Shown here: positions 1 through 8,548 of the stretch, one piece after another
Layout: each line of letters starts with the position of its first letter
Position numbering within the stretch: position 1 is the first letter of the stretch
Position numbers and translations under genes: made by a program
Assembly: GCF_021246445.1 (NCBI RefSeq)
Contig: NZ_JAJQXW010000001.1
Span: 1,816,168 to 1,880,167 of the forward strand
Length of the DNA stretch: 64,000 bases
Direction of reading: 5' to 3'
Origin: Rhabdothermincola salaria
GTDB taxonomy: Bacteria > Actinomycetota > Acidimicrobiia > Acidimicrobiales > Acidimicrobilacustridaceae
The notes under the pieces: model-generated
Seen by the model: the letters and a program-made list of their open reading frames with translations, nothing else
What the model was told of the DNA's origin: nothing
The model's database searches: none

Positions 1-2
1 CC

Positions 3-2228
3 TTGGCCCTCCTGCGGCTCAAGCTGCTCTTCGACGCCTCCCGGCAGGCCGAACGGCACCTGGCCGGCTACCTCACCCTCCCTCTCACCGGGATGTCCAT
101 GAACCGACCCGACGGGCGGTGGCTGGAGGTCAACGACCGGTTGTGCGCCATCCTCGGTCGCCCTCGCGACGAGATGGTGACCCTGCGGTGGGCCGACCTC
201 ACCCATCCCGACGACATCCCGGCATCGATCCAGGCCCATGATCGGCTCCGTCGGGGCGAGTCCGAGCTCGAGACGCTCGACAAGCGCTACCTGCGGCCCG
301 ACGGGAGCGCGGTGTGGTGCCGGGTGGGGCTCTCCGCCGTACGTGACCGACGCGGACGCCTCGACGCCGTCGTCACCGTGGTGGAGGACGTCGACGAGCG
401 CCACCGCGCCGCCGAGCGGCTGGCCCAGCACATGGCCTTCCAGGACCTCATCACCGAGGTGGCCGAGGAGCTGGTCGCCGTGCCGGCCGACGACCTCGAC
501 ACCACGGTCGAGCGAGCCCTGGCCCGGGTGGGCGGTCGTGCCGGCGCCGAGCACGTCTTCGTCGCCGCCGTCGACACCACCACCGAGCGCCCGCTCGTCT
601 TTCGCTGGGACGACCCCGCGGCCCACGCCGATGCCGAGCTGCTCCCTGATCCGGCCACGGCCTCCCAGGCCGCCCTCCGCGGGCGCAAGGGCCTCGACGC
701 CCTGATCGCCGAGGCCGAGAAGCACGGCTGGCGCTCGCTGGTGGTGCACCCGGTCGCCACCGAACCCCCGGTGGTGGGCCTGGCCGGCCTCGGCACCACG
801 AGCGGGGACCGGACCTGGGACGACGAGACCCTGGAGCTGGTGAACGGCCTGGCCGAGGTCATCGGCCGGGCGCTGGCCCGTCGGGCCTACGAGGTGGAGA
901 TCACCCACCAGGCCCTCCACGACGATCTCACCGGGTTGGCCAACCGGGTGCTGTTCCTCGATCGGCTGGCCACCGCCCTGCGCCAGGCCGAACGCCACCG
1001 CCGCTTCCCCAGCGTGCTCTACGTGGACCTCGACCGCTTCAAGGTGATCAACGACAGCCTCGGCCACGACGTCGGCGACCGCGTGCTGCGGGAGGTGGCC
1101 ACCCGGCTGGAGGCCTCGGTGCGGGCCGGCGACACCGCCGCCCGCCTCGGGGGCGACGAGTTCGCGGTGCTGTGCCTGCGCACCGACGACGACGAGGATC
1201 CCGAGACGGCCGCCGCCGAGATCTCCGGGCGCATCCTCGACGCCGTGGCCCGGCCGGTCGAGGTGGCGGGGCGGACTCTGGCCGTGTCGGCCAGTGTGGG
1301 CGTGGTGCACGCCACCCCCGGGGTCACGGCCGACACCATGCTGCGCGACGCCGACGTGGCCATGTACCGGGCCAAGGCGGCCGGGCGCAACCGCATCGAG
1401 ACCTTCACGTCGGCCATGCACGACGAGGCGGTGGCCCGTCTGGCTCTCGAGTCCGAGCTGCGCCGGGCGCTCGACGACGACCAGCTCGAGCTCCACTACC
1501 AGGTCGTGTACCGCATCGAGGACCGACGCCCGGTGGGCATCGAGGCCCTGGTGCGCTGGCGCCACCCGACGCGGGGTCTGCTGTTCCCCGGTCAGTTCCT
1601 CGAGGTGGCCGCCGACGCCGGCCTCGACGGCGAGCTCGACCGCCAGGTCCTGGCCGAGGCCACCCGCACCGCGGCGACGTGGCACCGAAGGGGGGTCGAG
1701 CTCCCGGTCTGGGTGAACATCAGCCCCGGCTTCGCCGGGCGTCCGGAGTTCGTCGACGGCGTGACGGAGGCGCTCACCGAGGCCGAGCTGCCGGCGACGG
1801 CGCTCGGCATCGAGATCACCGAGCGGGCCCTGATCGGCGATCTCACCCGCCTCACCGCCAGCCTGGGCCGCCTGCGCGCCCTGGGCGTCCACCTGGCCAT
1901 CGACGACTTCGGCACCGGCCTGCTGTCGCTGTCGCTGCTGCGGGACCTCCAGATCGAGGACCTCAAGGTGGACCGTGCGTTCATCGACAGCGTCACGGTC
2001 GGCGAGAACGACGGCGAGGTGGTGCGCAGCGTGGTGTCCCTGGCCCACAGCCTGGGTCTGAGCGTGGTGGCCGAGGGGACCGAGACCAGCGAGCAGCTCG
2101 CCGCCTTGACGGCCGCCGGCTGCGACCGGGCCCAGGGCTACCTGCTGGGCCGGCCGGTGCCCTTCGTCGAGCTCACCCTGGTGCAGCACCTCGAGATCCG
2201 CCCGGGGTCAACCGCACCCCGCGAGTGA
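3..2228 (+). CDS. PAS-GAF-GGDEF-EAL cyclic-di-GMP turnover protein (5' end probably outside window)
   Basis: Bifunctional-type cyclic-di-GMP enzyme. In the visible 741 residues a PAS domain (about 30-135) is followed by a GAF-like domain (about 150-295), a GGDEF diguanylate cyclase domain and an EAL phosphodiesterase domain. The GGDEF signature is intact at residues 383-387, with an RxxD product-inhibition site (RAGD) five residues before it. EAL is intact (E514), and the later EAL-domain signatures VNISP, EITE, DDFGTG, LKVDRAFI, a VAEGxE-like loop (VAEGTE) and the QGYLLGRP loop are present, so both activities look competent. No transmembrane segment is visible, but the gene begins at the window edge, so an N-terminal sensor or membrane part may be missing. 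Its 3' end overlaps the convergent SGNH hydrolase gene by 21 bases. Confidence 0.9.
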   Translation: MALLRLKLLFDASRQAERHLAGYLTLPLTGMSMNRPDGRWLEVNDRLCAILGRPRDEMVTLRWADLTHPDDIPASIQAHDRLRRGESELETLDKRYLRPDGSAVWCRVGLSAVRDRRGRLDAVVTVVEDVDERHRAAERLAQHMAFQDLITEVAEELVAVPADDLDTTVERALARVGGRAGAEHVFVAAVDTTTERPLVFRWDDPAAHADAELLPDPATASQAALRGRKGLDALIAEAEKHGWRSLVVHPVATEPPVVGLAGLGTTSGDRTWDDETLELVNGLAEVIGRALARRAYEVEITHQALHDDLTGLANRVLFLDRLATALRQAERHRRFPSVLYVDLDRFKVINDSLGHDVGDRVLREVATRLEASVRAGDTAARLGGDEFAVLCLRTDDDEDPETAAAEISGRILDAVARPVEVAGRTLAVSASVGVVHATPGVTADTMLRDADVAMYRAKAAGRNRIETFTSAMHDEAVARLALESELRRALDDDQLELHYQVVYRIEDRRPVGIEALVRWRHPTRGLLFPGQFLEVAADAGLDGELDRQVLAEATRTAATWHRRGVELPVWVNISPGFAGRPEFVDGVTEALTEAELPATALGIEITERALIGDLTRLTASLGRLRALGVHLAIDDFGTGLLSLSLLRDLQIEDLKVDRAFIDSVTVGENDGEVVRSVVSLAHSLGLSVVAEGTETSEQLAALTAAGCDRAQGYLLGRPVPFVELTLVQHLEIRPGSTAPRE

Positions 2229-2999
2229 TTCGGCGATGGCCTCGACCAGCACCTCGTCGCCGGCCGGGCTCGGGTGCACCTGGTCCTCGAGCAGGACCGG
2301 CTCGGAGCCGTCGGCCCGGCGCAGGATGTCGGCCCAGTCCACGACCCGGATCCTCGGGTCGGAGGCGGCGATCCCCCGCCAGGCGGCGTTGAGCGCCTCG
2401 GCCTCGGGCCAGCGCTCGATGCGACCCTCGTCGCGCCGGCGGTCGGTGACGGTGACCAGGTGCAGGCAGCGCGCGTCGGGATAGGCGGCCACGATCTCGG
2501 TGAGGGCGGCCGTCGATTCGTCGAGGGGGCGCAGGGAGGTCACGTCGTTGGTCCCCAGGTTGATCACCACCTGCTCGACGGGGGGTTCGGCGGCCGCCAC
2601 CTCGAGGGCACCGGCCACCTGCTCCCGCGTGGTGTTGCCCGGCACGGCGTGCAGGCGCAGCTCCCACCCGTCACCCAACCGCTCGTCGAACACGGCGGCG
2701 GCGCCGAAGAAGATCGAGTCGCCGATCAGGGCCAACGCCGGACGATCGCCGTCGGCGCCGAGCACGGTGACCGCACCATCGCCCTCCTCGCCCTCCGACG
2801 CGCCGGCCCCGCCCTCTGCGACGACGTCCGCGGCGACGTCGGCGGCCCCGGTCTCGCCCGCCGACGGTTCGGCCTCGTCGTCGCCGCCCACGACGGCGAC
2901 CCCCACCCAGATCACCACCAGCAGCGCCAACGCCCCGAGCAGGGCCAGCACCGGGGTCCGACGCGGTGGAGCGGACTCGGGGGGCGATCCGGGCGACAT
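2208..2999 (-). CDS. membrane-anchored SGNH/GDSL hydrolase
   Basis: A 263-residue predicted extracellular esterase/lipase of the SGNH family. A short cytoplasmic N-terminus is followed by one hydrophobic segment (about residues 17-38), then an acidic Ala/Gly/Glu-rich linker, then the SGNH domain. Block I is IGDSIFFG (nucleophile Ser), the Gly block is in VPGNTT, block III is NLGTND and the catalytic Asp/His are in DQVHPS near the end. The reading frame stays open for 1.2 kb upstream, but ATG at 2999 gives a normal signal-anchor and length. It is divergent from murT, 64 bases away. The substrate cannot be inferred; acyltransferase or esterase activity on cell-wall material is possible. Confidence 0.85.
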   Translation of the reverse strand: MSPGSPPESAPPRRTPVLALLGALALLVVIWVGVAVVGGDDEAEPSAGETGAADVAADVVAEGGAGASEGEEGDGAVTVLGADGDRPALALIGDSIFFGAAAVFDERLGDGWELRLHAVPGNTTREQVAGALEVAAAEPPVEQVVINLGTNDVTSLRPLDESTAALTEIVAAYPDARCLHLVTVTDRRRDEGRIERWPEAEALNAAWRGIAASDPRIRVVDWADILRRADGSEPVLLEDQVHPSPAGDEVLVEAIAESLAGCG

Positions 3000-3063
3000 G
3001 ACCCGACCACCGTACCGGCGGCGGCTCGGACCGGGCGGCGACGTCGGTACGATCGGCCCCGCC

Positions 3064-4416
3064 GTGACGCCCCCCGACTCCTCCCCCGCCGACCACGACC
3101 TCCTCTCCCCGCGTCCCTGGCGCACCCGCCTCGCCGTGGCGGTGAGCCGAGCCGTCGCCGGCGCGTCGCGGGCGGTGCACTTCGGTTCCGGATCGGTCAT
3201 CGGGGGGCGGGCCGCACTGGCGGTGGACCCGGCGCTGCTGGCCAACCTCACCGCCCGCCGCCCGGTCGCCCTGGTCAGCGCCACCAACGGCAAGACCACC
3301 ACCACCCGGCTGCTCAGCGCTGCGCTCGGCGTCGACCGACCGGTCGTGTCCAACGCGCTGGGCGCCAACATGACCCCGGGCATCGTCGCCGCCCTCGGTC
3401 CGGCCGACCCTCGGGCCACGGCCGTGCTGGAGGTCGACGAGCGCTGGCTCGAACAGGTCCTGGCCGACACCGGCGCGGCGACCGTGGTGCTGTTGAACCT
3501 GAGCCGCGACCAACTCGACCGCACCCAGGAGGTGCGCAAGCTGGCCGAGCGCTGGCGGCGGGCCCTCACCGCCACCCCGCCCCGGCGGGTCGTGGCCAAC
3601 GCCGACGACCCGCTCGTGACCTGGGCCGCCATGGCCGCCCCCGCCGTGGTGTGGGTGGGCACGGGCCAGGACTGGACGGCCGACGCCGCCGGCTGCCCGG
3701 CCTGCTCGGGCCGCATCGCCTTCGAGCCGGGGTCCTGGCACTGCACCGACTGCGCGCTGGCCCGCCCCGAGCCCGAGGTCACCGTGGCGCTGGCCGACGG
3801 GCCCGACCGCGACGAGGGCCAGGAACCCGCCGGCGGATCGGGTCGGGCGACCGCCATGGTGACCCTCCCCGCCGGCACCGTGCCCGTGCCGCTGGCGCTT
3901 CCCGGCCGGGTCAACCGTGTCAACGCCGCCTTCGCCCTGGCCGCGGCTACCGCCATGGGCGCCGATGCCCACCGGGCGGCGTCGGGGTTGGCGGCCGTCA
4001 CCGAGATCGCCGGGCGGTACCGCGTGGCCGACGTGGGCGGCACGTCGGTGCGCCTGGTCCTGGCCAAGAACCCCGCCGGGTGGCACGAGGCCCTCGACCT
4101 GTTGGCGCCCGCCCCCGCCCCGGTGGTGGTGGCCATCAACGCCCGCATCGCGGACGGCCACGACCCCTCGTGGCTGTGGGACGTGCCCTTCGAGCGCCTG
4201 GCCGGCCGCTTCGTGGTGGCCACCGGCGAACGCCGCCACGACCTGGCCGTGCGCCTGCGCTACGCCGACGTCGATCACCGCGTGGCCACCGACCTCGACG
4301 GCGCCGTCGCCGCCGTGCGGGCCCACACCGCGGCGCCCCTCGAGGGTGTCCTCGACGTGGCCGCCAACTACACCGCCTTCCAAGAGTTCCTCGAGCAGGT
4401 CGGAGGTCCGCGGTGA
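3064..4416 (+). CDS. murT: lipid II isoglutaminyl synthase, Mur ligase-like subunit MurT
   Basis: Activates the alpha-carboxyl of D-isoglutamate in lipid II with ATP so that GatD-delivered ammonia can amidate it. Of 450 residues, the central Mur-ligase domain has the P-loop SATNGKTTTT (K77). It carries the four-cysteine zinc ribbon typical of MurT (C211, C214, C227, C230) and ends in a MurT C-terminal (DUF1727-type) domain. GTG 3064 is chosen because the upstream in-frame ATG 2998 would overlap the divergent gene's start codon. A GGAGG ribosome site for gatD lies inside the 3' end, and the last four bases overlap gatD. The pair therefore looks translationally coupled, as is usual for this two-subunit enzyme. 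Confidence 0.93.
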   Translation: MTPPDSSPADHDLLSPRPWRTRLAVAVSRAVAGASRAVHFGSGSVIGGRAALAVDPALLANLTARRPVALVSATNGKTTTTRLLSAALGVDRPVVSNALGANMTPGIVAALGPADPRATAVLEVDERWLEQVLADTGAATVVLLNLSRDQLDRTQEVRKLAERWRRALTATPPRRVVANADDPLVTWAAMAAPAVVWVGTGQDWTADAAGCPACSGRIAFEPGSWHCTDCALARPEPEVTVALADGPDRDEGQEPAGGSGRATAMVTLPAGTVPVPLALPGRVNRVNAAFALAAATAMGADAHRAASGLAAVTEIAGRYRVADVGGTSVRLVLAKNPAGWHEALDLLAPAPAPVVVAINARIADGHDPSWLWDVPFERLAGRFVVATGERRHDLAVRLRYADVDHRVATDLDGAVAAVRAHTAAPLEGVLDVAANYTAFQEFLEQVGGPR

Positions 4417-5216
4417 ACGTGGCCGGCTCCTCCTCCCCCTCGGCGGTCCGCGTCGGCGTGCTGTTCCCCGATCTGCTGGGCACCTACGGCGACGGCGGCA
4501 ACGCCACGGTGCTCACCCAGCGCCTGCACTGGCGGGGCATCCCCACCGAGGTCGTCACCGTCGCCGGCGGCGACATCGCCCCGGACTCCTGCGACGTCTA
4601 CCTGGTCGGCGGCGGCGAGGACGGCCCCCAGACCCAGGCCGCCCGGGAGCTGATCGAGAGCCGGGCGCTGCACCGCGCCGTCGATCGCGGTGCGGCCGTG
4701 CTGGCCGTGTGCGCCGGCATGCAGATCCTCGGCCACCGCTTCCCCGACGCCACCGGCGCCGACCGCACCGGCCTGGGCCTGCTCGACTGCGAGACCGTGC
4801 GCGTCGACCGCCCGCGGGCCGTGGGCGAGCTGCTCACCCCCACCGCCGGCGTCACCGGGCCCGACGGCGTCCACCACGACCTCGGGGTGCTCACCGGCTT
4901 CGAGAACCACGCCGGGCGCACCGTGGTCGGCGGCGGGGCGCAACGGCTCGGCGCCGTCGAGGTGGGCGAGGGCAACGGCGACGGCAGCGAAGGGGTGGTC
5001 GTGGGCCGGGTGGTCGGCACCTACCTGCACGGACCGGTGCTGGCCCGCAACCCCCGCCTGGCCGACCTGTTGCTCGGGTGGGTCGTCGGCCCCGACGCCC
5101 TCGGCCCCCTCGACGACCACGAGGTGGAGGCCCTGCGGGCCGACCGGGTGCGCGCCGCCCGGGCCGGCGAGCTGGCCCCCCGCCGCTCCTGGCGCGACCT
5201 GCTGCGCCGTTCCTGA
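4413..5216 (+). CDS. gatD: lipid II isoglutaminyl synthase, glutamine amidotransferase subunit GatD
   Basis: Class I (CobB/CobQ-like) glutamine amidotransferase that hydrolyses glutamine and passes ammonia to MurT. Of 267 residues, the nucleophile is C100 in AVCAGMQILGH and the catalytic His is H206 in GTYLHGP. The N-terminus FPDLLGTYGDGGN is typical of GatD. GTG 4413 overlaps the murT stop as GTGA and is preceded by GGAGG at 4402-4406. The stop codon sits in the first of three 16-bp tandem repeats that run to the end of the convergent acyl-CoA synthetase gene. Confidence 0.93.
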   Translation: MNVAGSSSPSAVRVGVLFPDLLGTYGDGGNATVLTQRLHWRGIPTEVVTVAGGDIAPDSCDVYLVGGGEDGPQTQAARELIESRALHRAVDRGAAVLAVCAGMQILGHRFPDATGADRTGLGLLDCETVRVDRPRAVGELLTPTAGVTGPDGVHHDLGVLTGFENHAGRTVVGGGAQRLGAVEVGEGNGDGSEGVVVGRVVGTYLHGPVLARNPRLADLLLGWVVGPDALGPLDDHEVEALRADRVRAARAGELAPRRSWRDLLRRS

Positions 5217-5248
5217 GCTGCGCCGTTCCTGAGCTGCGCCGTTCCTCA
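5201..5248. repeat. 16-bp tandem triplication carrying the stop codons of two convergent genes
   Basis: Three head-to-tail copies of gctgcgccgttcctga at 5201-5216, 5217-5232 and 5233-5248; the third ends in tca instead of tga. Copy 1 contains the gatD stop and copy 3 the stop of the convergent acyl-CoA synthetase. Because 16 is not a multiple of three, forward TGA occurs in two frames. Flanking cctgctgcg (5198-5206) and cgcagcagg (5253-5261) can pair around the array, which could help termination. Confidence 0.85.
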
Positions 5249-7144
5249 GCGCCGCAGCAGGGGCGCCAGCTCGTCGAGGACGGTGGGATCGTCGATGGTG
5301 GAGGGCACGTCGACCTCGCGCCCGTCGGCGAGGGCCCGCATGGTGGCGCGCAGCACCTTGCCCGAGCGGGTCTTGGGCAACCGGGAGACCACGATCACCC
5401 GCTTGAACGAGGCCACCGCCCCGATCTCGTCGCGGACCAGGGCCACCAGCTCGGCCTCGATCCGGGCGGGGTCGACGTCGACGCCGGACTTGAGCACCAC
5501 CAGCCCCAACGGCAGCTGGCCCTTCAACTGGTCGGCCACACCGATCACGGCGCACTCGGCCACCATCGGGTGGGTGGCGAGGGTCTCCTCCATGCCCCCG
5601 GTGGAGAGCCGGTGACCGGCCACGTTGATCACGTCGTCGATGCGTCCCATCACGAAGAGGTAGCCGTCGGCGTCGAGGCGGCCCCCGTCGCCGGTGAGGT
5701 AGTAGCCCGGGAAACGTTCGAGGTACGACGACACGAAGCGGTCGTCGTCCTGCCAGAGGGTGGGGAGGCACCCCGGGGGCAGTGGCAACCGGATCACGAT
5801 GGCACCGTCCGTGCCCGGTGGCACCGGCCGGCCGTCGTCGTCGAGCACCTCCACCGCGTAGCCCGGCACCGCCTTGGTGGGCGACCCCGGCTTCACCGGC
5901 AACGGCTCGACCCCCAACAGCTGCGACGCCACCGCCCACCCCGTCTCGGTCTGCCACCAGTGGTCGATGACCGGCACCCCGAGCAGCTCGCCCGCCCAGG
6001 CCAGCGTGTCGGGGTCGGTGCGCTCGCCGGCGAGGAACAAGGCTCGTAGCCGGCTCAGGTCGTGCCCGCCCAGGTGGGCGCCGGCGGCGTCCTCCTTCTT
6101 GATGGCGCGCAGCGCGGTCGGGGCGGTGAACATCACGTCGACCCGGTGGTCGGCCACCACCCGCCAGAAGGCCCCCGGGTCGGGGGTCCCCACCGGCTTG
6201 CCCTCGTAGAGCACGGTGGTGCACCCCGACAACAGCGGGGCGTACACGATGTAGCTGTGGCCCACGACCCAGCCCACGTCGGACGCCGCCCAGAACGTCT
6301 CCCCCGGCGCCATGCCGTAGACGTGGCTCATGCTCCAGCGCAGCGCCACCGCGTGCCCGCCGTTGTCGCGGACCACCCCCTTGGGCTTGCCGGTGGTGCC
6401 CGAGGTGTAGAGCACGTAGAGGGGGTCGGTGGCGGCGACGGGCACGCACGGGTGGGGTTCGGCGCCGGGCACCACGTCGGCCCAGGCCAGGTCGCGGCCG
6501 GCGAGGAGCGAGGCCTCCACCTCGGGTCGCTGCACGATCACGCAGCGTTCGGGCCCGGCCGAACCGGCCAGGTCGAGCGCCCGGTCGAGCAGCGGCTTGT
6601 ACTCGATCACCCGGCTGCCCTCGATGCCGCAGCTGGCCGACACCACCACCTTGGGGCGGGCATCGGCGATGCGCACCGCCAACTCGTGGGCGGCGAAGCC
6701 ACCGAACACCACCGAGTGCACCGCACCGAGGCGGGCGCAGGCCAGCATGGCCACCACCGCCTCGGGGATCATGGGCATGTAGAGCACGACCCGGTCGCCG
6801 GCGGCGACACCGAGGGCGGCCAGCGCCCCGGCGGCGCGGGCCACCTCGTCGCGCAGCTCGGCGTAGGTGACGTGGCGGATCGTCGCGGTGACGGGGCTGT
6901 CGTAGGTGAGGGCGATCTGGTCGCCGCGCAACCGGTCGACGCCGTCGCCTCCGTCGACCCAACGGTCGAGGGCGTTGAAGCAGGTGTTCAGGCGACCGCC
7001 GACGAACCAGCGGGTGAACGGGGCGTCCGAGGCGTCGAGGACCTGATCGGGAGGGGTGTCCCAGTGGATGGCGGCGGCGGCGTCGCCCCAGAAGCCCTCG
7101 GGGTCGGCCAGGCTGGCGGCGTGGAGCTCGTCGAAGGTTCCCAT
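5246..7144 (-). CDS. prpE: propionyl-CoA synthetase-like AMP-forming acyl-CoA ligase
   Basis: Converts a short-chain acid (propionate or acetate) with ATP and CoA to acyl-CoA. The 632-residue length matches PrpE/Acs enzymes. AMP-binding motif YTSGTTGKPKGVV is present, followed by DNGGHAVALRWSM, which resembles PrpE rather than acetyl-CoA synthetase. The downstream block ASDVGWVVGHSYIVYAPL, the YLTGDGG motif and the C-terminal KTRSGKVLR lysine (site of acetylation control in this family) are intact. The start ATG 7144 gives the usual FDELHAASLADPEGFW N-terminus. No propionate catabolic operon surrounds it, so the physiological substrate remains inferred. Confidence 0.87.
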   Translation of the reverse strand: MGTFDELHAASLADPEGFWGDAAAAIHWDTPPDQVLDASDAPFTRWFVGGRLNTCFNALDRWVDGGDGVDRLRGDQIALTYDSPVTATIRHVTYAELRDEVARAAGALAALGVAAGDRVVLYMPMIPEAVVAMLACARLGAVHSVVFGGFAAHELAVRIADARPKVVVSASCGIEGSRVIEYKPLLDRALDLAGSAGPERCVIVQRPEVEASLLAGRDLAWADVVPGAEPHPCVPVAATDPLYVLYTSGTTGKPKGVVRDNGGHAVALRWSMSHVYGMAPGETFWAASDVGWVVGHSYIVYAPLLSGCTTVLYEGKPVGTPDPGAFWRVVADHRVDVMFTAPTALRAIKKEDAAGAHLGGHDLSRLRALFLAGERTDPDTLAWAGELLGVPVIDHWWQTETGWAVASQLLGVEPLPVKPGSPTKAVPGYAVEVLDDDGRPVPPGTDGAIVIRLPLPPGCLPTLWQDDDRFVSSYLERFPGYYLTGDGGRLDADGYLFVMGRIDDVINVAGHRLSTGGMEETLATHPMVAECAVIGVADQLKGQLPLGLVVLKSGVDVDPARIEAELVALVRDEIGAVASFKRVIVVSRLPKTRSGKVLRATMRALADGREVDVPSTIDDPTVLDELAPLLRR

Positions 7145-7259
7145 CGGCGCCGACGCTACCGCCGACCCGGCGGGGCGGTGGGGGCTCGATCGGGGCCGAC
7201 ACGGTCACGTCGGCCCGGTGCGGGGCCGGGTGCTGACGACGGGTGGGCGGGGCCCCGGG

Positions 7260-7754
7260 TCAGGCGAACGTGACGCTGGCCAGCACGGCGTTGACCTCGC
7301 GCACCAGCACGTTGCGGAGCCGGTGGCTGCCGATCACCACGTAGAGGCAGAAGGGCCGTCCCTCGGCGACGAAGAAGCGCTGGAGGCCGGCCTGGCCGGC
7401 GATGCCGCGCTGGAGGGTGTCGGGCGAGAAGTCGTCGCCGGCGAACGGCCACGGGATGGCCTGGCCGGCGAAGAGGGCCGTGGCCGCCTCCTCGACCGGG
7501 TGCTCGAGCAGCGAGATGAAGATCGCGCCCGACTCCATGAGCTCGACGGCACCGCCGCCGAAGTCGCCCCGCACCGGCGGCAGCCCGAAGTTGGCCACGT
7601 GGGCGATGGGCGGCACCGACTCGGCTCCGCCGAACGGGGCCAGCGTCTCCGGTGCCCGGGGGTCGGGCAGCGGGTCCGGGTCGCGGCGGTAGATCTGGGC
7701 GTCCCACCCGTTGGGTGGGGCGACGGTGAGGCCGTGGGCGGACAACGTCGGCAT
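7260..7754 (-). CDS. conserved-looking hypothetical protein (164 aa)
   Basis: No family recognised with certainty. The protein of 164 residues is soluble, with no signal peptide or membrane segment, and starts at ATG 7754 (MPTLSAHGLTVAPP). Pro-rich stretches (DPDPLPDPRAPETLAPF) precede a more compact C-terminal half with LLEHPVEEAATALF and a terminal beta-rich part (FCLYVVIGSHRLRN). It follows the mau-like operon on the same strand after 107 bases, so it could be its last gene or independent. Codon bias matches neighbouring genes. Confidence 0.7.
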   Translation of the reverse strand: MPTLSAHGLTVAPPNGWDAQIYRRDPDPLPDPRAPETLAPFGGAESVPPIAHVANFGLPPVRGDFGGGAVELMESGAIFISLLEHPVEEAATALFAGQAIPWPFAGDDFSPDTLQRGIAGQAGLQRFFVAEGRPFCLYVVIGSHRLRNVLVREVNAVLASVTFA

Positions 7755-7861
7755 GATCCGCCAGTCTGCCACCGAACGACCCGCCGGCGGGAGGCGGCGC
7801 CGGGGTCCGACGCCGACGCCGGCTGCGCGGGGAGGGGCCGCCCGCGTCGTCTCGGCCGGCC

Positions 7862-8461
7862 TCAGGCCAGGGTGACGGTGGCTCCGACCGCCACCACCAC
7901 GACGGCGAGGTCGCCGACCACGGTGGCCACCCGGGCCCACGAGGCCCGGGCCTGGAGGCGGCGGTGGAAGACCACGAGGGCGTCGGGGTCGTGCACCCCC
8001 CGGGCGGCCAGGATCGCCAGGCCGCGCACCAGACCGAAGGTCAGCCCGATCAGGCCCCCCAGCAGCCACGAACCCGACAGCAGGCAGGTCACGAAGACCA
8101 CGTAGACGAGCCCAGCGGTGACGATGGTGGTGAGTCCGGCACCGAGCTGGAGGCCGAACCCGCCGCCGTAGACCCAGCCCCGGTAGGAGGTCATCCAGTC
8201 CTCGTTGACCTGCCGGCCGTAGCGGGGCAGGGGCAGCCGACCCCCGGAGGCGTCGGCCGCGAGCGCACCGAGCGCCACCACGCCCACGACGACGGCGACG
8301 GCCACCTCTCCGATCCAGGCCACCAGCGGGGTGCCCACCAGGCCCAGGAGCGCGCCGAGCAGGGCGCCGCCGAGCGCCGACCCGAGGATGTGGGCGGTGA
8401 CGGTCAACCACCACCGTTGGGCTCGTCCCCGCTCACCGAGCGGAGTGATGCTCGAGAGCAT
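7862..8461 (-). CDS. polytopic membrane protein of the mau-like operon
   Basis: A 199-residue integral membrane protein with four or five hydrophobic segments (about residues 22-45, 50-70, 105-125, 128-150, 175-197) and a conserved-looking loop NEDWMTSYRGWVYGGGFGLQLG. It has a single Cys (in VTCLLSG), so it is not an obvious thiol carrier of the CcdA type. ATG 8461 is preceded by a GAGGGGAG ribosome site. It is the last clear member of a minus-strand set with MauE-like, MauA-like and MauD-like proteins. I infer a role in assembly or electron supply for that set; no reaction can be assigned. Confidence 0.8.
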   Translation of the reverse strand: MLSSITPLGERGRAQRWWLTVTAHILGSALGGALLGALLGLVGTPLVAWIGEVAVAVVVGVVALGALAADASGGRLPLPRYGRQVNEDWMTSYRGWVYGGGFGLQLGAGLTTIVTAGLVYVVFVTCLLSGSWLLGGLIGLTFGLVRGLAILAARGVHDPDALVVFHRRLQARASWARVATVVGDLAVVVVAVGATVTLA

Positions 8462-8470
8462 CGACTCCCC

Positions 8471-8545
8471 TCAGGGCGACCACGTGGAGCGGATGGCCCC
8501 GATGACGGCCGAGACCAGGCCGACGACGACCAGGGCGACGGGCAC
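8471..8545 (-). CDS. possible 24-aa single-span membrane peptide after the MauD-like gene
   Basis: In the same frame as the MauD-like gene, directly after its TAG stop (8549-8551), GTG 8545 opens 24 codons ending at TGA 8471. The peptide VPVALVVVGLVSAVIGAIRS plus four residues is one hydrophobic helix. Its stop overlaps the ribosome site of the next gene (GAGGGGAG), so it would be coupled to it. It may be a small accessory peptide, a C-terminal tail if TAG were read through, or chance. Confidence 0.3.
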   Translation of the reverse strand: MPVALVVVGLVSAVIGAIRSTWSP

Positions 8546-8548
8546 GGC

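Noticed and set aside
2998-3063. Upstream ATG for murT
   Set aside because: It would overlap the divergent SGNH start codon and add 22 residues with no family match; GTG 3064 fits known MurT length.
2208-4223. Long 671-codon minus frame covering murT
   Set aside because: Upstream of 2999 it is a high-GC shadow of murT; only the SGNH hydrolase part has domain content.
5246-7144. Acetyl-CoA synthetase label for this gene
   Set aside because: The segments after the AMP motif and around the active site match propionyl-CoA synthetase better, so PrpE type was preferred.
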